A DNA stretch of 17,792 bases from Campylobacteraceae bacterium (GTDB lineage Bacteria; Campylobacterota; Campylobacteria; Campylobacterales; Sulfurovaceae): contig JALWNF010000111.1 of NCBI GenBank assembly GCA_026995985.1, positions 1 to 17,792 on the forward strand, given 5' to 3'. Each line of letters opens with the position of its first letter. The first letter of the stretch is position 1. The notes under the pieces are model-generated. The model did no database searches. It was not told the origin of the DNA and saw only the letters and a program-made list of their open reading frames with translations. This document shows, piece after piece, positions 8,258-16,412 of the stretch. Both the position numbers and the translations under genes were made by a program.

Positions 8258-8659
8258 CTACTCTTTAACTGTTTTTTTACCAGCTTTTATCCAACCATTC
8301 TCAATACCACCTTTAAGCTCATAGACTTTCTCAAAGCCCATACTATCTAAACCTTCACCCAATACCTTTGAACGACTTGCATGGGCACAATAGATAATAA
8401 ATGGTGTTTTTTTATCTTTAATAAGGTGACCTAATTCAAAAAACCAATCAGCAATAAGAGGTTGCCCTCGTTCAGAAAAAAAGGTAATCTTTTTTGCACC
8501 CTCTATAATACCTGTCTCTTTCCACTCTGATGCAGTTCGTATGTCTATTACAAGAACTCCATCTTTTTGCATCTTTTCAAACTCTGGTACATCTATAGTC
8601 TTAAACTCTGCAAAAAGACTTACGCTCAAAACAACCAATGTTAACAATCTCTTTTTCAT
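8258..8659 (-). CDS. Secreted single-domain rhodanese
   Basis: The protein has 133 residues. Its N-terminus (MKKRLLTLVVLSVSLFAEF) is a typical signal peptide with a likely cut after the A at position 17, so the mature protein should be periplasmic. The rest is one rhodanese domain: VLVIDIRTASEWKETGII at about 35-52, the active-site loop CAHASR at 91-96 with C91 as the sulfur-carrying residue, and YELKGGIENGW near the end. Rhodaneses carry or transfer sulfane sulfur, which fits a sulfur-oxidising or sulfur-reducing lifestyle, though the donor and acceptor are unknown. Its ATG overlaps the ribF stop by an ATGA junction, so it is the last gene of the tlyA-ribF-rhodanese operon and probably translationally coupled. 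AAGGA (plus 8666-8670) precedes it. Confidence 0.93.
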   Translation of the reverse strand: MKKRLLTLVVLSVSLFAEFKTIDVPEFEKMQKDGVLVIDIRTASEWKETGIIEGAKKITFFSERGQPLIADWFFELGHLIKDKKTPFIIYCAHASRSKVLGEGLDSMGFEKVYELKGGIENGWIKAGKKTVKE

Positions 8660-9471
8660 CTACTATCCTTAAAATAATTTTTAGCATAAGTTATATCTAA
8701 ATTAATCTGATTTTTCAACTCTTTTATACTATTAAATTTTATATTTCCTCTAATAGGTTCTAAAAATGCTACAGAAACATTACCTTTTACCTCTCCTAAG
8801 AGTTTACCTATAATATGTGTCTCTACTGCAAATGAGTTATCTGTTGTTTGACGAATACCAACAAAACTAACACTATCTAACCACTTATTATCAATTTTAG
8901 TACGTGTAATATAGACACCATTTTTTGGTAACCAATAGTCATATACACTAAGATTAATAGTAGGAACTAACTCTCTCTTTCCTAACCCCTGACCTAAAAT
9001 AACCTCTCCGTCTACACTAAAAGGTCGCCCTAAAAGTCTATTTACTAAAAATAGATTTCCCTCTTTTAAATACTCTATAATAGCTCTTGAATGCACAGAG
9101 ATATTATCTACTTTTACCTCATCTACTACAATAACCTCTCCATAAAATAGCTCTTTTAGCAAAGCTGTATTGCCCTCTTTTTTATGACCAAACTCAAAGT
9201 CATACCCAACTACAATAGTCTCTACCTTGGGAAAATCTATACAGACTCTATCGATAAACTCTTTAGCTGATAACTGAGATATTTTTTCAAAATGGTAAAA
9301 GAAGCAAGGCTTTTTTAAGTAGTTAATTCGTCTATATCCTGGAGTTAAGTAACCACTATTTCGCTCTATGACTACTACTGCTTGGGCTTGATTGATTAAT
9401 ACTTGATGTCCTAAATGAATACCATCAAATGAACCGATGGTAATAGATTTTATTTTATTTGTTAACTTCAT
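8656..9471 (-). CDS. ribF: Bifunctional riboflavin kinase / FAD synthetase
   Basis: RibF phosphorylates riboflavin to FMN and then adenylylates FMN to FAD in the cytoplasm. The N-terminal nucleotidyltransferase domain shows GSFDGIHLGH (13-22), VVGYDFEFG (87-95) and ISVHSRAIIEYLKEGNL in the place of the family's SSTxIR region. The C-terminal flavokinase domain shows LLGRPFSVDGEV, GQGLGKRELVPTINL with the PTxN motif (170-173), and E217 in FAVETHI as the likely catalytic base. At 271 residues it is short compared with the roughly 300 of many bacterial RibF proteins, but both domains are complete. The ATG at 9471 overlaps the tlyA stop (ATGA) and has AGGA just upstream. It overlaps the rhodanese start in the same way, making a tight three-gene operon. 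Confidence 0.95.
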   Translation of the reverse strand: MKLTNKIKSITIGSFDGIHLGHQVLINQAQAVVVIERNSGYLTPGYRRINYLKKPCFFYHFEKISQLSAKEFIDRVCIDFPKVETIVVGYDFEFGHKKEGNTALLKELFYGEVIVVDEVKVDNISVHSRAIIEYLKEGNLFLVNRLLGRPFSVDGEVILGQGLGKRELVPTINLSVYDYWLPKNGVYITRTKIDNKWLDSVSFVGIRQTTDNSFAVETHIIGKLLGEVKGNVSVAFLEPIRGNIKFNSIKELKNQINLDITYAKNYFKDSR

Positions 9472-10175
9472 GATTTCCTAAAGTAGTAAATATACTCTAC
9501 ATTTCCTAATTTTCCTATAAGCTTAGAGGTAGTTCTATAGACCAACTCCCAATTTAACTCTTGTGCTTTAGCTTCAAATCTACTCTTAGCCTCTAAAATA
9601 GCATCTTTATCTAAAACCACACCTCTACTATTACGTTTTACATTACGTCCAACTTCAAACTGTGGTTTAAAAAGTAAAATTATCTCATTTTTAGAGAGTC
9701 TATCTATAGCTTCTATTATATGTAAAAGCGAAATAAACGATACATCACAAGTGAGCAACTCAAAGGGTTTAGTTGGCTTAAATAGACGAATATCGGTCTC
9801 TTCAAAGATAGAGACTCTACTATTATTACGTAATGAGTGGTGAAGTTGATTTTTTCCTACATCTACACATACTACAGACTCTACTCCCTTTTCAAGAAGT
9901 ATCTGCACAAAACCACCTGTACTTGAACCAACATCAATAGCTCGTTTTCCCTCTAAGTTCAAAGGGTACTCCTCTAAAAAAAGCTCTAACTTCTTGGCTG
10001 CACGACTCACATAGAACTTCTCTTGGTCTATATCAATATTGGTATTATCATCACACTTCATTGATGCTTTTGCCACTTGACCATTGACAAATACTTTTCC
10101 ACATTTAATTGCATCTAATGCACGATTACGGCTCTCAAAGTAACCTTTTTCGACTAAATACTTGTCTAATCTCAT
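9468..10175 (-). CDS. tlyA: TlyA family rRNA 2'-O-methyltransferase
   Basis: TlyA proteins methylate ribose 2'-OH groups of rRNA; mycobacterial TlyA acts on 16S and 23S rRNA, and loss gives capreomycin resistance there. An S4 RNA-binding domain occupies the first 55 residues (MRLDKYLVEKG, then NRALDAIKCGKVFVNG). A Rossmann-fold FtsJ-like domain follows, with SRAAKKLE, DVGSSTGGF (residues 81-89 from this start), CDVSFISL and LFKPQFEVG. The K-D-K-E catalytic set appears to be present. I chose the ATG at 10175 because TlyA proteins begin directly with the S4 motif and a GGGA lies five bases upstream. The frame is open to another ATG at 10208, which would add eleven residues. It is the first gene of the operon with ribF and the rhodanese. 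Confidence 0.93.
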   Translation of the reverse strand: MRLDKYLVEKGYFESRNRALDAIKCGKVFVNGQVAKASMKCDDNTNIDIDQEKFYVSRAAKKLELFLEEYPLNLEGKRAIDVGSSTGGFVQILLEKGVESVVCVDVGKNQLHHSLRNNSRVSIFEETDIRLFKPTKPFELLTCDVSFISLLHIIEAIDRLSKNEIILLFKPQFEVGRNVKRNSRGVVLDKDAILEAKSRFEAKAQELNWELVYRTTSKLIGKLGNVEYIYYFRKS

Positions 10176-10267
10176 ATTAATCCCAATTTTTTTTAGAAAT
10201 TGTAACATAAAAATCAGATGTTCCTATTTTACGCATGAAACTATTATCTAGTCAATATTAATTTATA

Positions 10268-10298
10268 TTGCCTTTAGACTCTTCTCTTATGATATAAT
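10268..10298 (+). promoter_or_regulatory. Extended -10 promoter for the coiled-coil protein gene
   Basis: TGATATAAT is a perfect extended -10 (TG at 10290-10291, TATAAT at 10293-10298). A weak -35-like TTGCCT (10268-10273) lies 19 bases before it. Transcription should start near 10305. A very strong AAGGAGG follows at 10314-10320, six bases before the GTG start at 10327. Confidence 0.7.
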
Positions 10299-10326
10299 AT
10301 TTATATATCAACTAAGGAGGACTACT

Positions 10327-10809
10327 GTGGAATTCAATTTTAATGCTGAAACTATCTTACTCATATTGGCAGGTATTGCCTTTGGAGCATTTCTTATGTA
10401 CTTAAAGTCTCTATTGACCATTAGAAAATACAAAAAGGAGCTTAATGACTATAAATCTCATTTAGAGAGACAGATGAAGATTACAGATGCAGGAAATGCA
10501 ACCTTGGTAAAAGAGTTAGAGAAACTAAAAAAAGAGAATGAAAACCTACGAATATCAGTTAAGACATTAGGTCAAAAACCTGGTCGTGCAGAACTTAGAC
10601 TTCTAAATATTTACGATTCAGCTCTTAGAAAGATGATGTCACAAGCCCCTGGATTCTCTTCTGCTTGGGAGATGTCACTACAAGAGGCAGAGCGTGAATA
10701 TGAAGCCAATGAGACGGGTCTAAAAAGCATAGTTAGTAAGGTATTTGGTTCAAATTCAAGTACTACATCTGAGACAGCATCTGTTCAGCGATTAGAGCAT
10801 AAAAGCTAA
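10327..10809 (+). CDS. Membrane-anchored coiled-coil protein of unknown function
   Basis: I do not recognise this family. The 160-residue protein has one N-terminal membrane helix (about 8-31, ILLILAGIAFGAFLMYLKSLL). A basic stop-transfer sequence follows, then a lysine/glutamate-rich coiled coil (about 34-80). After it comes a more ordered-looking helical region with PGRAELRLLNIYDSALRKMM and SAWEMSLQEAEREYEANE, then a serine/threonine-rich tail. The layout (one helix, coil, cytoplasmic tail) resembles small membrane scaffold proteins such as YhcB, but there is no convincing sequence match. The start is a GTG at 10327 with a near-perfect AAGGAGG six bases upstream, under an extended -10 promoter, so it is probably well expressed. 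It is divergent from tlyA and ends just before a strong hairpin. Confidence 0.75.
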   Translation: MEFNFNAETILLILAGIAFGAFLMYLKSLLTIRKYKKELNDYKSHLERQMKITDAGNATLVKELEKLKKENENLRISVKTLGQKPGRAELRLLNIYDSALRKMMSQAPGFSSAWEMSLQEAEREYEANETGLKSIVSKVFGSNSSTTSETASVQRLEHKS

Positions 10810-10816
10810 CAGTCCC

Positions 10817-10845
10817 TTTACAAAAATCCTTTTTTAATTTATAAT
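10817..10845 (+). promoter_or_regulatory. Sigma-70 type promoter for the lipoprotein gene, inside a hairpin
   Basis: TTTACA (10817-10822) and TATAAT (10840-10845) are separated by exactly 17 bases, close to a consensus sigma-70 promoter. Transcription would begin near 10852 and give a leader of about 19 bases that holds only the right arm of the hairpin, including the ribosome binding site. Confidence 0.6.
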
Positions 10846-10869
10846 ATATAAAAATAGAAAAGGATTTTT
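10822..10869 (+). terminator. Long hairpin with T-run: terminator of the upstream gene that covers the next gene's ribosome binding site
   Basis: AAAAATCCTTTT (10822-10833) pairs perfectly with AAAAGGATTTTT (10858-10869). Pairing continues inward through 10834-10836 with 10855-10857, and again as TTTATA (10838-10843) with TATAAA (10847-10852) around a three-base loop. The right arm ends in six Ts (10865-10870), as in an intrinsic terminator. The same arm carries AAGGA, the ribosome binding site of the lipoprotein gene starting at 10871. The stem is AT-rich, so strength is uncertain, but its length is far beyond chance. Confidence 0.65.
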
Positions 10870-10870
10870 T

Positions 10871-11413
10871 ATGTTAAGAACCTCTATATTGCTTACTATT
10901 ATTATACTTTTTACAGCCTGTAATCCAAACTCTTCAATTTTAATTTCACAACTACCCAAAAAAGAGTTATTGAGCCAAGATACAATTAGTAGACTACCTA
11001 TCCCTTTTAGAGCAAAAGGATACAGTAAAATTTTAACTAATCTATACACTACAGAAAGTGACTTTATAGCTTTTATAAACAAAGTTAAAACAGAAAAGTT
11101 TTGGAATAAAGAGGAGAAAAAAAATTTTATTGACTCTTTACAAATGAACCCTATTGACTTTACAAAATACAATCTACTTATATATACTATAAAAGAGAGT
11201 TCAGGCGCTACAAAACTCACTATAGACCCACCAAAAGGAGATAATGCTCATATTACCATTATAATTAACAGAGATGTAGCACAAATAGGTAGAGCCGATA
11301 TGGCATACTATGCACTTGCCTATAAAGTAAAAAAGAGTGTCATAGATATTACTTTTGATAATGGAGTTAAAAAGGAGATTATATTAAATAAAAGAGCATA
11401 CTCTTACCCTTGA
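10871..11413 (+). CDS. Small lipoprotein, possibly PrcB-like domain
   Basis: The protein has 180 residues. The N-terminus (MLRTSILLTIIILFTAC) is a lipoprotein signal peptide, with lipidated C17 in the lipobox F-T-A-C. The mature protein starts N-P-N, which does not itself decide inner or outer membrane. The C-terminal part (YNLLIYTIKESSGATKLTI, then NAHITIIINRDVAQIGRADMAYYALAYKVKKSVIDITF) is beta-rich and has the general pattern of PrcB C-terminal domains, which follow a hydrophobic strand with a glycine turn and end in a K-x-x-x-x-x-I-F-like strand. That assignment is tentative. The ATG at 10871 has AAGGA six bases upstream, at the end of the hairpin. It stands alone on its strand: the next gene is the convergent folP, whose stop lies 76 bases beyond. 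I see nothing further in that gap. Confidence 0.75.
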   Translation: MLRTSILLTIIILFTACNPNSSILISQLPKKELLSQDTISRLPIPFRAKGYSKILTNLYTTESDFIAFINKVKTEKFWNKEEKKNFIDSLQMNPIDFTKYNLLIYTIKESSGATKLTIDPPKGDNAHITIIINRDVAQIGRADMAYYALAYKVKKSVIDITFDNGVKKEIILNKRAYSYP

Positions 11414-11489
11414 GCCAAAAATTATTAAAGAGAAGGTAGCTTAAACAATAAAAGGAGTTAAATAGAAGCAAGAGAATTAAACAGCTATA

Positions 11490-12632
11490 TTAAGTATCTA
11501 ATGCCTCCAACACAGCCAAAGCCTGTCGATGCTCTTTAACATCATGACAACGCACAATAGAGGCTCCATTCTCTATGGCTCGTGCATGAATAATAAGTGT
11601 TCCTGCCAATCGCTCCTGTGTTGGAGTAGGAATAACTTTATCTATCATAGACTTTCTACTAGCCCCTACTAATACCTCACACCCAAACTTCTTAAAGTGA
11701 CCAATATTTTTTATAAGTGTTAAGTTGTGCTCTAATCTCTTTCCAAATCCTATACCTACATCTAAGATAATATCTTCACGCTTCATTCCCAATGCTTCAC
11801 ATTTAGCTATTCTCTCTTCAAAAAAGTCTGAAATCTCTACCATTATATCCTCATAGGTAGGGTTTTGTTGCATTGTTTGTGGTGTTCCTTGCATGTGCAT
11901 AATACACAACTTAGCCCCATACTCCACAGCCAACTTTACCACCTCATCATTAGAAGCCCCTGTAATGTCATTGACCAAATTAAAGCCTGACTTTAAAGCA
12001 TACTCAATCACCGATGGAGTATAAGAGTCCACTGAAAAAGAGACCTTCTCATAAAGCTTTTTGGTCTTTACTGCATCACAAATAGGCTTTATTCTCTCCA
12101 ACTCAATCTCTGCTGAAACAATATCTGCATTAGGACGAGAAGAGACAGCTCCTATGTCAATTATATCTACTCCATGCTCTATCATCTGCTCTATCTTCTC
12201 AATAGCTTCACTATCTCTAAAGCGTGACCCCTCAAAGAAACTATCATCATTGGCATTTATTATGCCCATTATCTTTATAGGATATGATTTAGTCTTTAAA
12301 AACTTCTGCAACTCTAAAGCCAAACTCTTTAGTCCAAAGGGTTGAGCCAACTCCTTTTTAGAGAGTATCTCAATATGTTTACGTGTTCCAAGAAGCAGAC
12401 AATCGTAACTCTCCTTTTCACAAGTTATTACCCCAGAAGGAGTAGCTAACTCAGCCCCAATACTTAGTGCATCTTGTTTTAAGATATTAACAGCAGGTCT
12501 CTTTAAATCTTTTATCTGAAAGTAGAGCAACTCCATCTTCTTTGCCATAATAGACACACCACCACCATGGACATTTAATTTTTGAAGGAATTGTCTTTTG
12601 TCTTTTATCTTATTTAGTTGGTATATTTTCAT
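11490..12632 (-). CDS. folP: Dihydropteroate synthase with N-terminal extension
   Basis: FolP condenses p-aminobenzoate with hydroxymethyl-dihydropterin pyrophosphate in folate synthesis; it is the sulfonamide target. The TIM-barrel enzyme occupies about 118-380: MGIINANDDSF (122-132), DIGAVSSRP (159-167), D202 in the S-V-D strand, ND at 221-222, M-H-M-Q-G-T-P (245-251), D-V-G-I-G-F-G-K (291-298), S-R-K-S (325-328) and the R-x-H-D end motif (361-364). The first two motifs differ from the common bacterial NVTPDSF and GGESTRP, as I expect for Campylobacterota enzymes. Residues 1-115 are an extra N-terminal domain absent from E. coli FolP (about 280 residues). The ATG at 12632 has AAGG just upstream. 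It lies 60 bases after rimP. A TATAAT on the minus strand (12660-12665) could give it its own promoter. Confidence 0.93.
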   Translation of the reverse strand: MKIYQLNKIKDKRQFLQKLNVHGGGVSIMAKKMELLYFQIKDLKRPAVNILKQDALSIGAELATPSGVITCEKESYDCLLLGTRKHIEILSKKELAQPFGLKSLALELQKFLKTKSYPIKIMGIINANDDSFFEGSRFRDSEAIEKIEQMIEHGVDIIDIGAVSSRPNADIVSAEIELERIKPICDAVKTKKLYEKVSFSVDSYTPSVIEYALKSGFNLVNDITGASNDEVVKLAVEYGAKLCIMHMQGTPQTMQQNPTYEDIMVEISDFFEERIAKCEALGMKREDIILDVGIGFGKRLEHNLTLIKNIGHFKKFGCEVLVGASRKSMIDKVIPTPTQERLAGTLIIHARAIENGASIVRCHDVKEHRQALAVLEALDT

Positions 12633-12692
12633 AGTTACCTTAGTTATTAGGGCAAGATTATTATATTTATAGACTAGACTCTATATTGTAGA

Positions 12693-13133
12693 TTATTTCG
12701 CCTTATTCCACTCAAAGTAGGTCTTTGCCTTAGAGATATTGTTGTACTCAAATCGTACATCTTCACCCTTTTTTGCTATGGTAAAACCACTCTCATCAGC
12801 AGAAGTAATCTCACCTCTCTCTTTGTCACCACCGTGAACTTTGAACTTTACACGCTCACCAATAGCTGACATAAAATGTTTAGGCTCTTCTAGTTTACGT
12901 TCAATCCCTGGTGAGCTTACCTCAAGAAAATAGGCACCCTCTATTGGAGGATTAACATCAAAAAAGACAGATAGTTCATTTGAAACCTCTGCACATAAAT
13001 CAAGAGTTACACCATCTTTATGTGTAATATAGACTCTAAATATAGTGTTAGCATCCTCTTTTAGAGTCTCTGTTCCATAAAACTCAGCTCCATTAGCTTT
13101 AACAATTTTTTCTATCTGTTCGTTAAGACTCAT
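12693..13133 (-). CDS. rimP: Ribosome maturation factor RimP
   Basis: RimP binds the 30S subunit and helps fold the central pseudoknot region during assembly. The protein has 146 residues, the usual length. The N-terminal alpha/beta domain ends in the family signature LEVSSPGIERKL (about 67-78). The C-terminal SH3-like barrel (about 83-145) includes GERVKFKVH and ends near K-T-Y-F-E-W. Its ATG at 13133 lies inside the end of rbfA (11-base overlap), with AAGGG upstream, so translation of the two is likely coupled. In many bacteria rimP comes before nusA; here it is the last of the initiation-factor group and nusA is absent. Confidence 0.95.
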   Translation of the reverse strand: MSLNEQIEKIVKANGAEFYGTETLKEDANTIFRVYITHKDGVTLDLCAEVSNELSVFFDVNPPIEGAYFLEVSSPGIERKLEEPKHFMSAIGERVKFKVHGGDKERGEITSADESGFTIAKKGEDVRFEYNNISKAKTYFEWNKAK

Positions 13134-13497
13134 TAGATTGACCCTTTTTATCTCTTTTTGCTATCTCTTGAAAGAGTGCTTCAATTTTTGAGATTCTTTC
13201 AAGTTGGTCATCAAACTCAAATGTAAACTTTGGAGCTTTGTACCACCCTTCACTATCTCTAATATACGAAGATAGATAATTAGAAACAACTCTTAGTTGT
13301 TTTAAAGCCTCACGCTGTTCATGTTCATCTAAATATGATTTATCTAAGTATACCTTTGCATCATACCTACCTCTTGAACAGACCACTTCTGTTACAGTAA
13401 GTCCATTGATACGGTCATCATTCATAGTTGAAAGAGCCTCAGGAATTAGCTCCACTAGTCGTGACTCTGTTCTTTTTCTTTTTATCTCTTCTCTCAT
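13123..13497 (-). CDS. rbfA: Ribosome-binding factor A
   Basis: RbfA is a small KH-fold protein needed for late 30S maturation and 16S 5'-end processing. It has 124 residues, the usual size. The N-terminal basic helix (R-E-E-I-K-R-K-R-T-E-S-R) is followed by the beta-strand region with NGLTVTEVVCSRGRYDAKVYL, and by helices with LRVVSNYLSSYIRD and KAPKFTFEFDDQLERISKIEALF. These correspond to the KH-fold core and the typical family ending. The ATG at 13497 has AGGGGA a few bases upstream. It lies 113 bases after infB, with a possible promoter in that gap, and overlaps rimP by 11 bases. Confidence 0.92.
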   Translation of the reverse strand: MREEIKRKRTESRLVELIPEALSTMNDDRINGLTVTEVVCSRGRYDAKVYLDKSYLDEHEQREALKQLRVVSNYLSSYIRDSEGWYKAPKFTFEFDDQLERISKIEALFQEIAKRDKKGQSNES

Positions 13498-13567
13498 TCT
13501 TTCCCCTATATCGCAAGTATGACTATGTCACATCTTAAATCTTATTTTAATTATATAAAAATTATAA

Positions 13568-13597
13568 ATTATACAATGCTATTAAGGCAAAATTCAA
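13568..13597 (-). promoter_or_regulatory. Possible promoter for rbfA-rimP
   Basis: On the minus strand, TTGAAT (plus 13592-13597) and TATAAT (plus 13568-13573) are 18 bases apart, about 70 bases before the rbfA start. The 113-base gap after infB is long for this otherwise tight cluster, which fits an internal promoter. The surrounding DNA is AT-rich, so a chance match is possible. Confidence 0.45.
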
Positions 13598-13610
13598 TAA
13601 TGACATTAAA

Positions 13611-16412
13611 CTAATCTAATGTCGCCTGTTTTTCTACCTCTTTAAAGGTCTCAATAACATCACCAACTTTAATGTCATTGAAGTTGTTAAGCATAATACC
13701 ACACTCAAATCCATTTTTAACCTCTTTAACATCATCATTAAAGCGTTTAAGAGATGAGATAGTAGTGGTGTAGATAACAACACCATCACGAATAAGTCTA
13801 GCACCTGCATTACGAATAATAGAGCCATCAACAACTTTACAACCTGCAATAGTTCCAACTTTAGCAACAACAAATATCTCCCGAACCTCTGCTTGACCAG
13901 TAACCTCTTCGGAGATAGTAGGACTCATAAGACCACTAAGAAGTGCCTTAACATCATCTAAGAGTTCATATATAATTGAGTAGGTCTTAATCTCAACACC
14001 AAGCTCTTTTGCTTTTTTCTTAACTGCCCCTGTTGGTCTTACATTAAAGCCTAAAATAATAGAGTGCTCAGAAGCATCTGCTAGTTGAACATCTGATTCA
14101 GTTACTCCACCTACACCCTCATGAATAATATCAACTTTAACCTCTTCATTTTTAAGGTCAGCAAGTGTACCTTTAATAGCCTCAAGAGAACCTTGAACAT
14201 CTGCTTTTATAATAACAGGAAGTACTTTTAAGTTCCCCTCTGCAATAATAGCTGAGAGGTCATCAATAGTAACTTTTGTACTCTTAGAGAGCTCTACAGT
14301 TCTAGCATACTCTGCACGTTTGTCTGCCAACTCTCTTGCCTCTTTTTCAGAGTCCATTACTACAAGTATATCCCCTGCCATTGGAACATCGGAAAGACCA
14401 ACAACAGCAGCAGGAGTACTAGGTCCAATCGCTTTTGTTCTTGTCCCATCATCTAAAATAAGTGTCTTTACCTTACCAAATGCTGTCCCAAGAACAAATG
14501 GGTCGCCCACTCTTAATGTACCATTTTGAACAATAATATTTGCTGTAGCACCAAACCCTTTTTGTAGAGATGCCTCAATAACAACTGCTTTTGCATTTCT
14601 AGTTGGGTCTGCTTGAAGCTCAAGAACCTCTGCTGTAATTAGTAGAGTCTCAAGAAGCTCATCAATCCCCTCTCCTGTATGTGCTGAGACATGTACAAAC
14701 TCATGCTCTCCTCCCCACTCAACAGGAGTAATTTCAAGCTCTGCTAATTGCCCTTTTACTAACTCTGGGTTAGCAGACTCTTTATCTATTTTATTGATAG
14801 CAACAACAATAGGAACATCTGCAGCTTTAGCATGAGAGATAGCCTCTCTTGTCTGCTGTTTAACACCATCATCAGCAGCAACAACGATAATAACAATATC
14901 AGTAGCCTGAGCTCCACGTGAACGCATCTCTGTAAATGCTGAGTGACCAGGTGTATCTATAAATGTAATCTTTTTACCATTTTTCTCAACTTGGTAAGCA
15001 CCAACATGTTGTGTAATTCCACCAGCCTCTTTATCAACTACCTTTGTTTGACGAATCTTATCAAGTAGAGATGTCTTACCATGGTCAACATGCCCCATAA
15101 TAGTAATAACAGGGGGTCTCTCTGTTGGGTTTTTATCCTCTTGAGCATCATAAACTTTTACATAATCGAGTGCATCTAAAGGATTGATAGTATGAACCTC
15201 TACACCAAACTCATCTGCTAAAATCTCAATAGAGTCTTTATCTAAGAAGTCATTTTGTGTAAACATTGTTCCTAAAGAGAAAAGAACTTTAATAACCTCA
15301 CTAGTTGAACGACCAACCTTCTCTGCAAACTCATAAACTCTTACATTTTCAGGTATCTCTATTGATGTAATCTCCTTAGATTTTTCCTCTTTTACATACT
15401 TTTTCTTTTTATTACCACGCTTAAGAGTAGATGGCTTACGGCGACTACCTTGTCCTCCACGACCACGACCTTGTTGTTGCATACCAATAGTTGCTCTTTT
15501 TTTAGCCTCCTCTTTACGCTTTGCCTCTTGACGCATCATATCTTCATAGATATTTTTATCTGAGAAGTCAAGCATTAATACCTCTGGTTCCTCTTCAAGT
15601 TCACTTACTTGAGTTCGCCCATTACCAAAACCTATATTTGCTAAAAGGTCGAGTTTTTGACCTGTATCTTTTGGAGTTGCTACTTTTTTAGTCTTCTTTT
15701 TAGAAGGTGGTGTTGGCATACCTACTGGTTTCTTTTTAGGAGTTATTTCAATAGGTTTACGCTCTTCTACAATTCTAATTTTTGGCTTCTCTCTATCTGC
15801 CTTTTTAACTACAGTAATACCAACACGCTTACGTCTAGCCTTTGGTTTCTCATTTGCTAAAATCTCTTCATCTCTCTTTTCAGTAACTACCTCTTCTGTA
15901 GATTTTTTCTCTACTTTCTCCTCTTTAGGAGCTTCTACTTCAACTCCTTTTTCATTTACTGTTTTAGTTAAAGGAGTCTCTACCCCCTCTTTTACTATTT
16001 TAAGCTCTTTTTTCTTTTTAGGAGTAGTAGTAATAGAGCCTCTTTTTAGAGTTTTTTTAGGAGTTTTTTTAGGAGTTTTTTTACTCTTTTGACCTGCCTC
16101 TTCTTTATTTTCGCTAATAACTTCTTTTTTAGAACTCTCTTTACTCTTTTGCTCCTCTTTTTTTAACTCTTCAGACTTATTAACCTCTTTCTCTTTAACA
16201 ACTTTAGCTTTTTTTACTATGGTAGGTTTTACTTTTTTAGCTTTTGGCTTAATCCCATTAATCATATAGTCTACTAATATACCAGCTTGTTCAACTGTTA
16301 CAGTACTATTGGCTGCTTTTACATCGTAACCAAGCTCTTTAGCTTTTTCTATAAGTACTGCATTTGATGCACCTGCCTCTTTTGCAATCTCTTGGATTTT
16401 AACTCTATCCAT
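13611..16412 (-). CDS. infB: Translation initiation factor IF-2
   Basis: IF2 is the GTPase that brings initiator fMet-tRNA to the 30S subunit and promotes subunit joining. At 933 residues it is a long form. A first IF2_N domain lies at about 2-50. A very charged lysine/glutamate/proline-rich linker (about 55-345) follows, including a Q-G-R-G-R-G-G-Q patch. A second IF2_N domain is at about 353-405. The G domain has G1 GHVDHGKT (440-447), [14 protein letters not shown]3 DTPGH (486-490), G4 NKID (540-543) and G5 SAH (576-578). Domains II, III and the fMet-tRNA-binding C domain complete the protein, with nothing missing. The ATG at 16412 overlaps ylxR by eight bases and has GGAG upstream. The linker contains a short T-P-K-K repeat built from a 12-base DNA repeat. 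Confidence 0.98.
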   Translation of the reverse strand: MDRVKIQEIAKEAGASNAVLIEKAKELGYDVKAANSTVTVEQAGILVDYMINGIKPKAKKVKPTIVKKAKVVKEKEVNKSEELKKEEQKSKESSKKEVISENKEEAGQKSKKTPKKTPKKTLKRGSITTTPKKKKELKIVKEGVETPLTKTVNEKGVEVEAPKEEKVEKKSTEEVVTEKRDEEILANEKPKARRKRVGITVVKKADREKPKIRIVEERKPIEITPKKKPVGMPTPPSKKKTKKVATPKDTGQKLDLLANIGFGNGRTQVSELEEEPEVLMLDFSDKNIYEDMMRQEAKRKEEAKKRATIGMQQQGRGRGGQGSRRKPSTLKRGNKKKKYVKEEKSKEITSIEIPENVRVYEFAEKVGRSTSEVIKVLFSLGTMFTQNDFLDKDSIEILADEFGVEVHTINPLDALDYVKVYDAQEDKNPTERPPVITIMGHVDHGKTSLLDKIRQTKVVDKEAGGITQHVGAYQVEKNGKKITFIDTPGHSAFTEMRSRGAQATDIVIIVVAADDGVKQQTREAISHAKAADVPIVVAINKIDKESANPELVKGQLAELEITPVEWGGEHEFVHVSAHTGEGIDELLETLLITAEVLELQADPTRNAKAVVIEASLQKGFGATANIIVQNGTLRVGDPFVLGTAFGKVKTLILDDGTRTKAIGPSTPAAVVGLSDVPMAGDILVVMDSEKEARELADKRAEYARTVELSKSTKVTIDDLSAIIAEGNLKVLPVIIKADVQGSLEAIKGTLADLKNEEVKVDIIHEGVGGVTESDVQLADASEHSIILGFNVRPTGAVKKKAKELGVEIKTYSIIYELLDDVKALLSGLMSPTISEEVTGQAEVREIFVVAKVGTIAGCKVVDGSIIRNAGARLIRDGVVIYTTTISSLKRFNDDVKEVKNGFECGIMLNNFNDIKVGDVIETFKEVEKQATLD
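16050..16085. repeat. 12-base tandem repeat within the infB linker
   Basis: Three adjacent 12-base units, AGTTTTTTTAGG at 16050-16061 and 16062-16073 and an imperfect third at 16074-16085 (ends ACT), encode the K-K-T-P repeats around residues 111-121 of IF2. Each unit is a multiple of three, so copy changes would lengthen or shorten the linker without breaking the frame. Each also holds a run of seven As on the coding strand. Confidence 0.8.

Noticed and set aside
8139..8324. Plus-strand 61-codon frame overlapping the ends of two genes
   Set aside because: It starts inside the acyltransferase-like gene and runs into the antisense of the rhodanese gene, with no ribosome binding site and no domain.
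10834..11220. Minus-strand frame of 128 codons opposite the lipoprotein gene
   Set aside because: It is antisense to a gene with a lipoprotein signal, a promoter and a ribosome binding site, and its own sequence is low-complexity hydrophobic with no clear start signal.
13510..13535. Short TGAC-TAT-GTCA palindrome upstream of rbfA
   Set aside because: Only four base pairs, with no further support; expected by chance.
14320..14529. Open frames opposite infB and in other frames of uvrC, the kinase and folP
   Set aside because: They lie wholly within well-supported genes, have serine/leucine-rich shadow composition and no ribosome binding sites.
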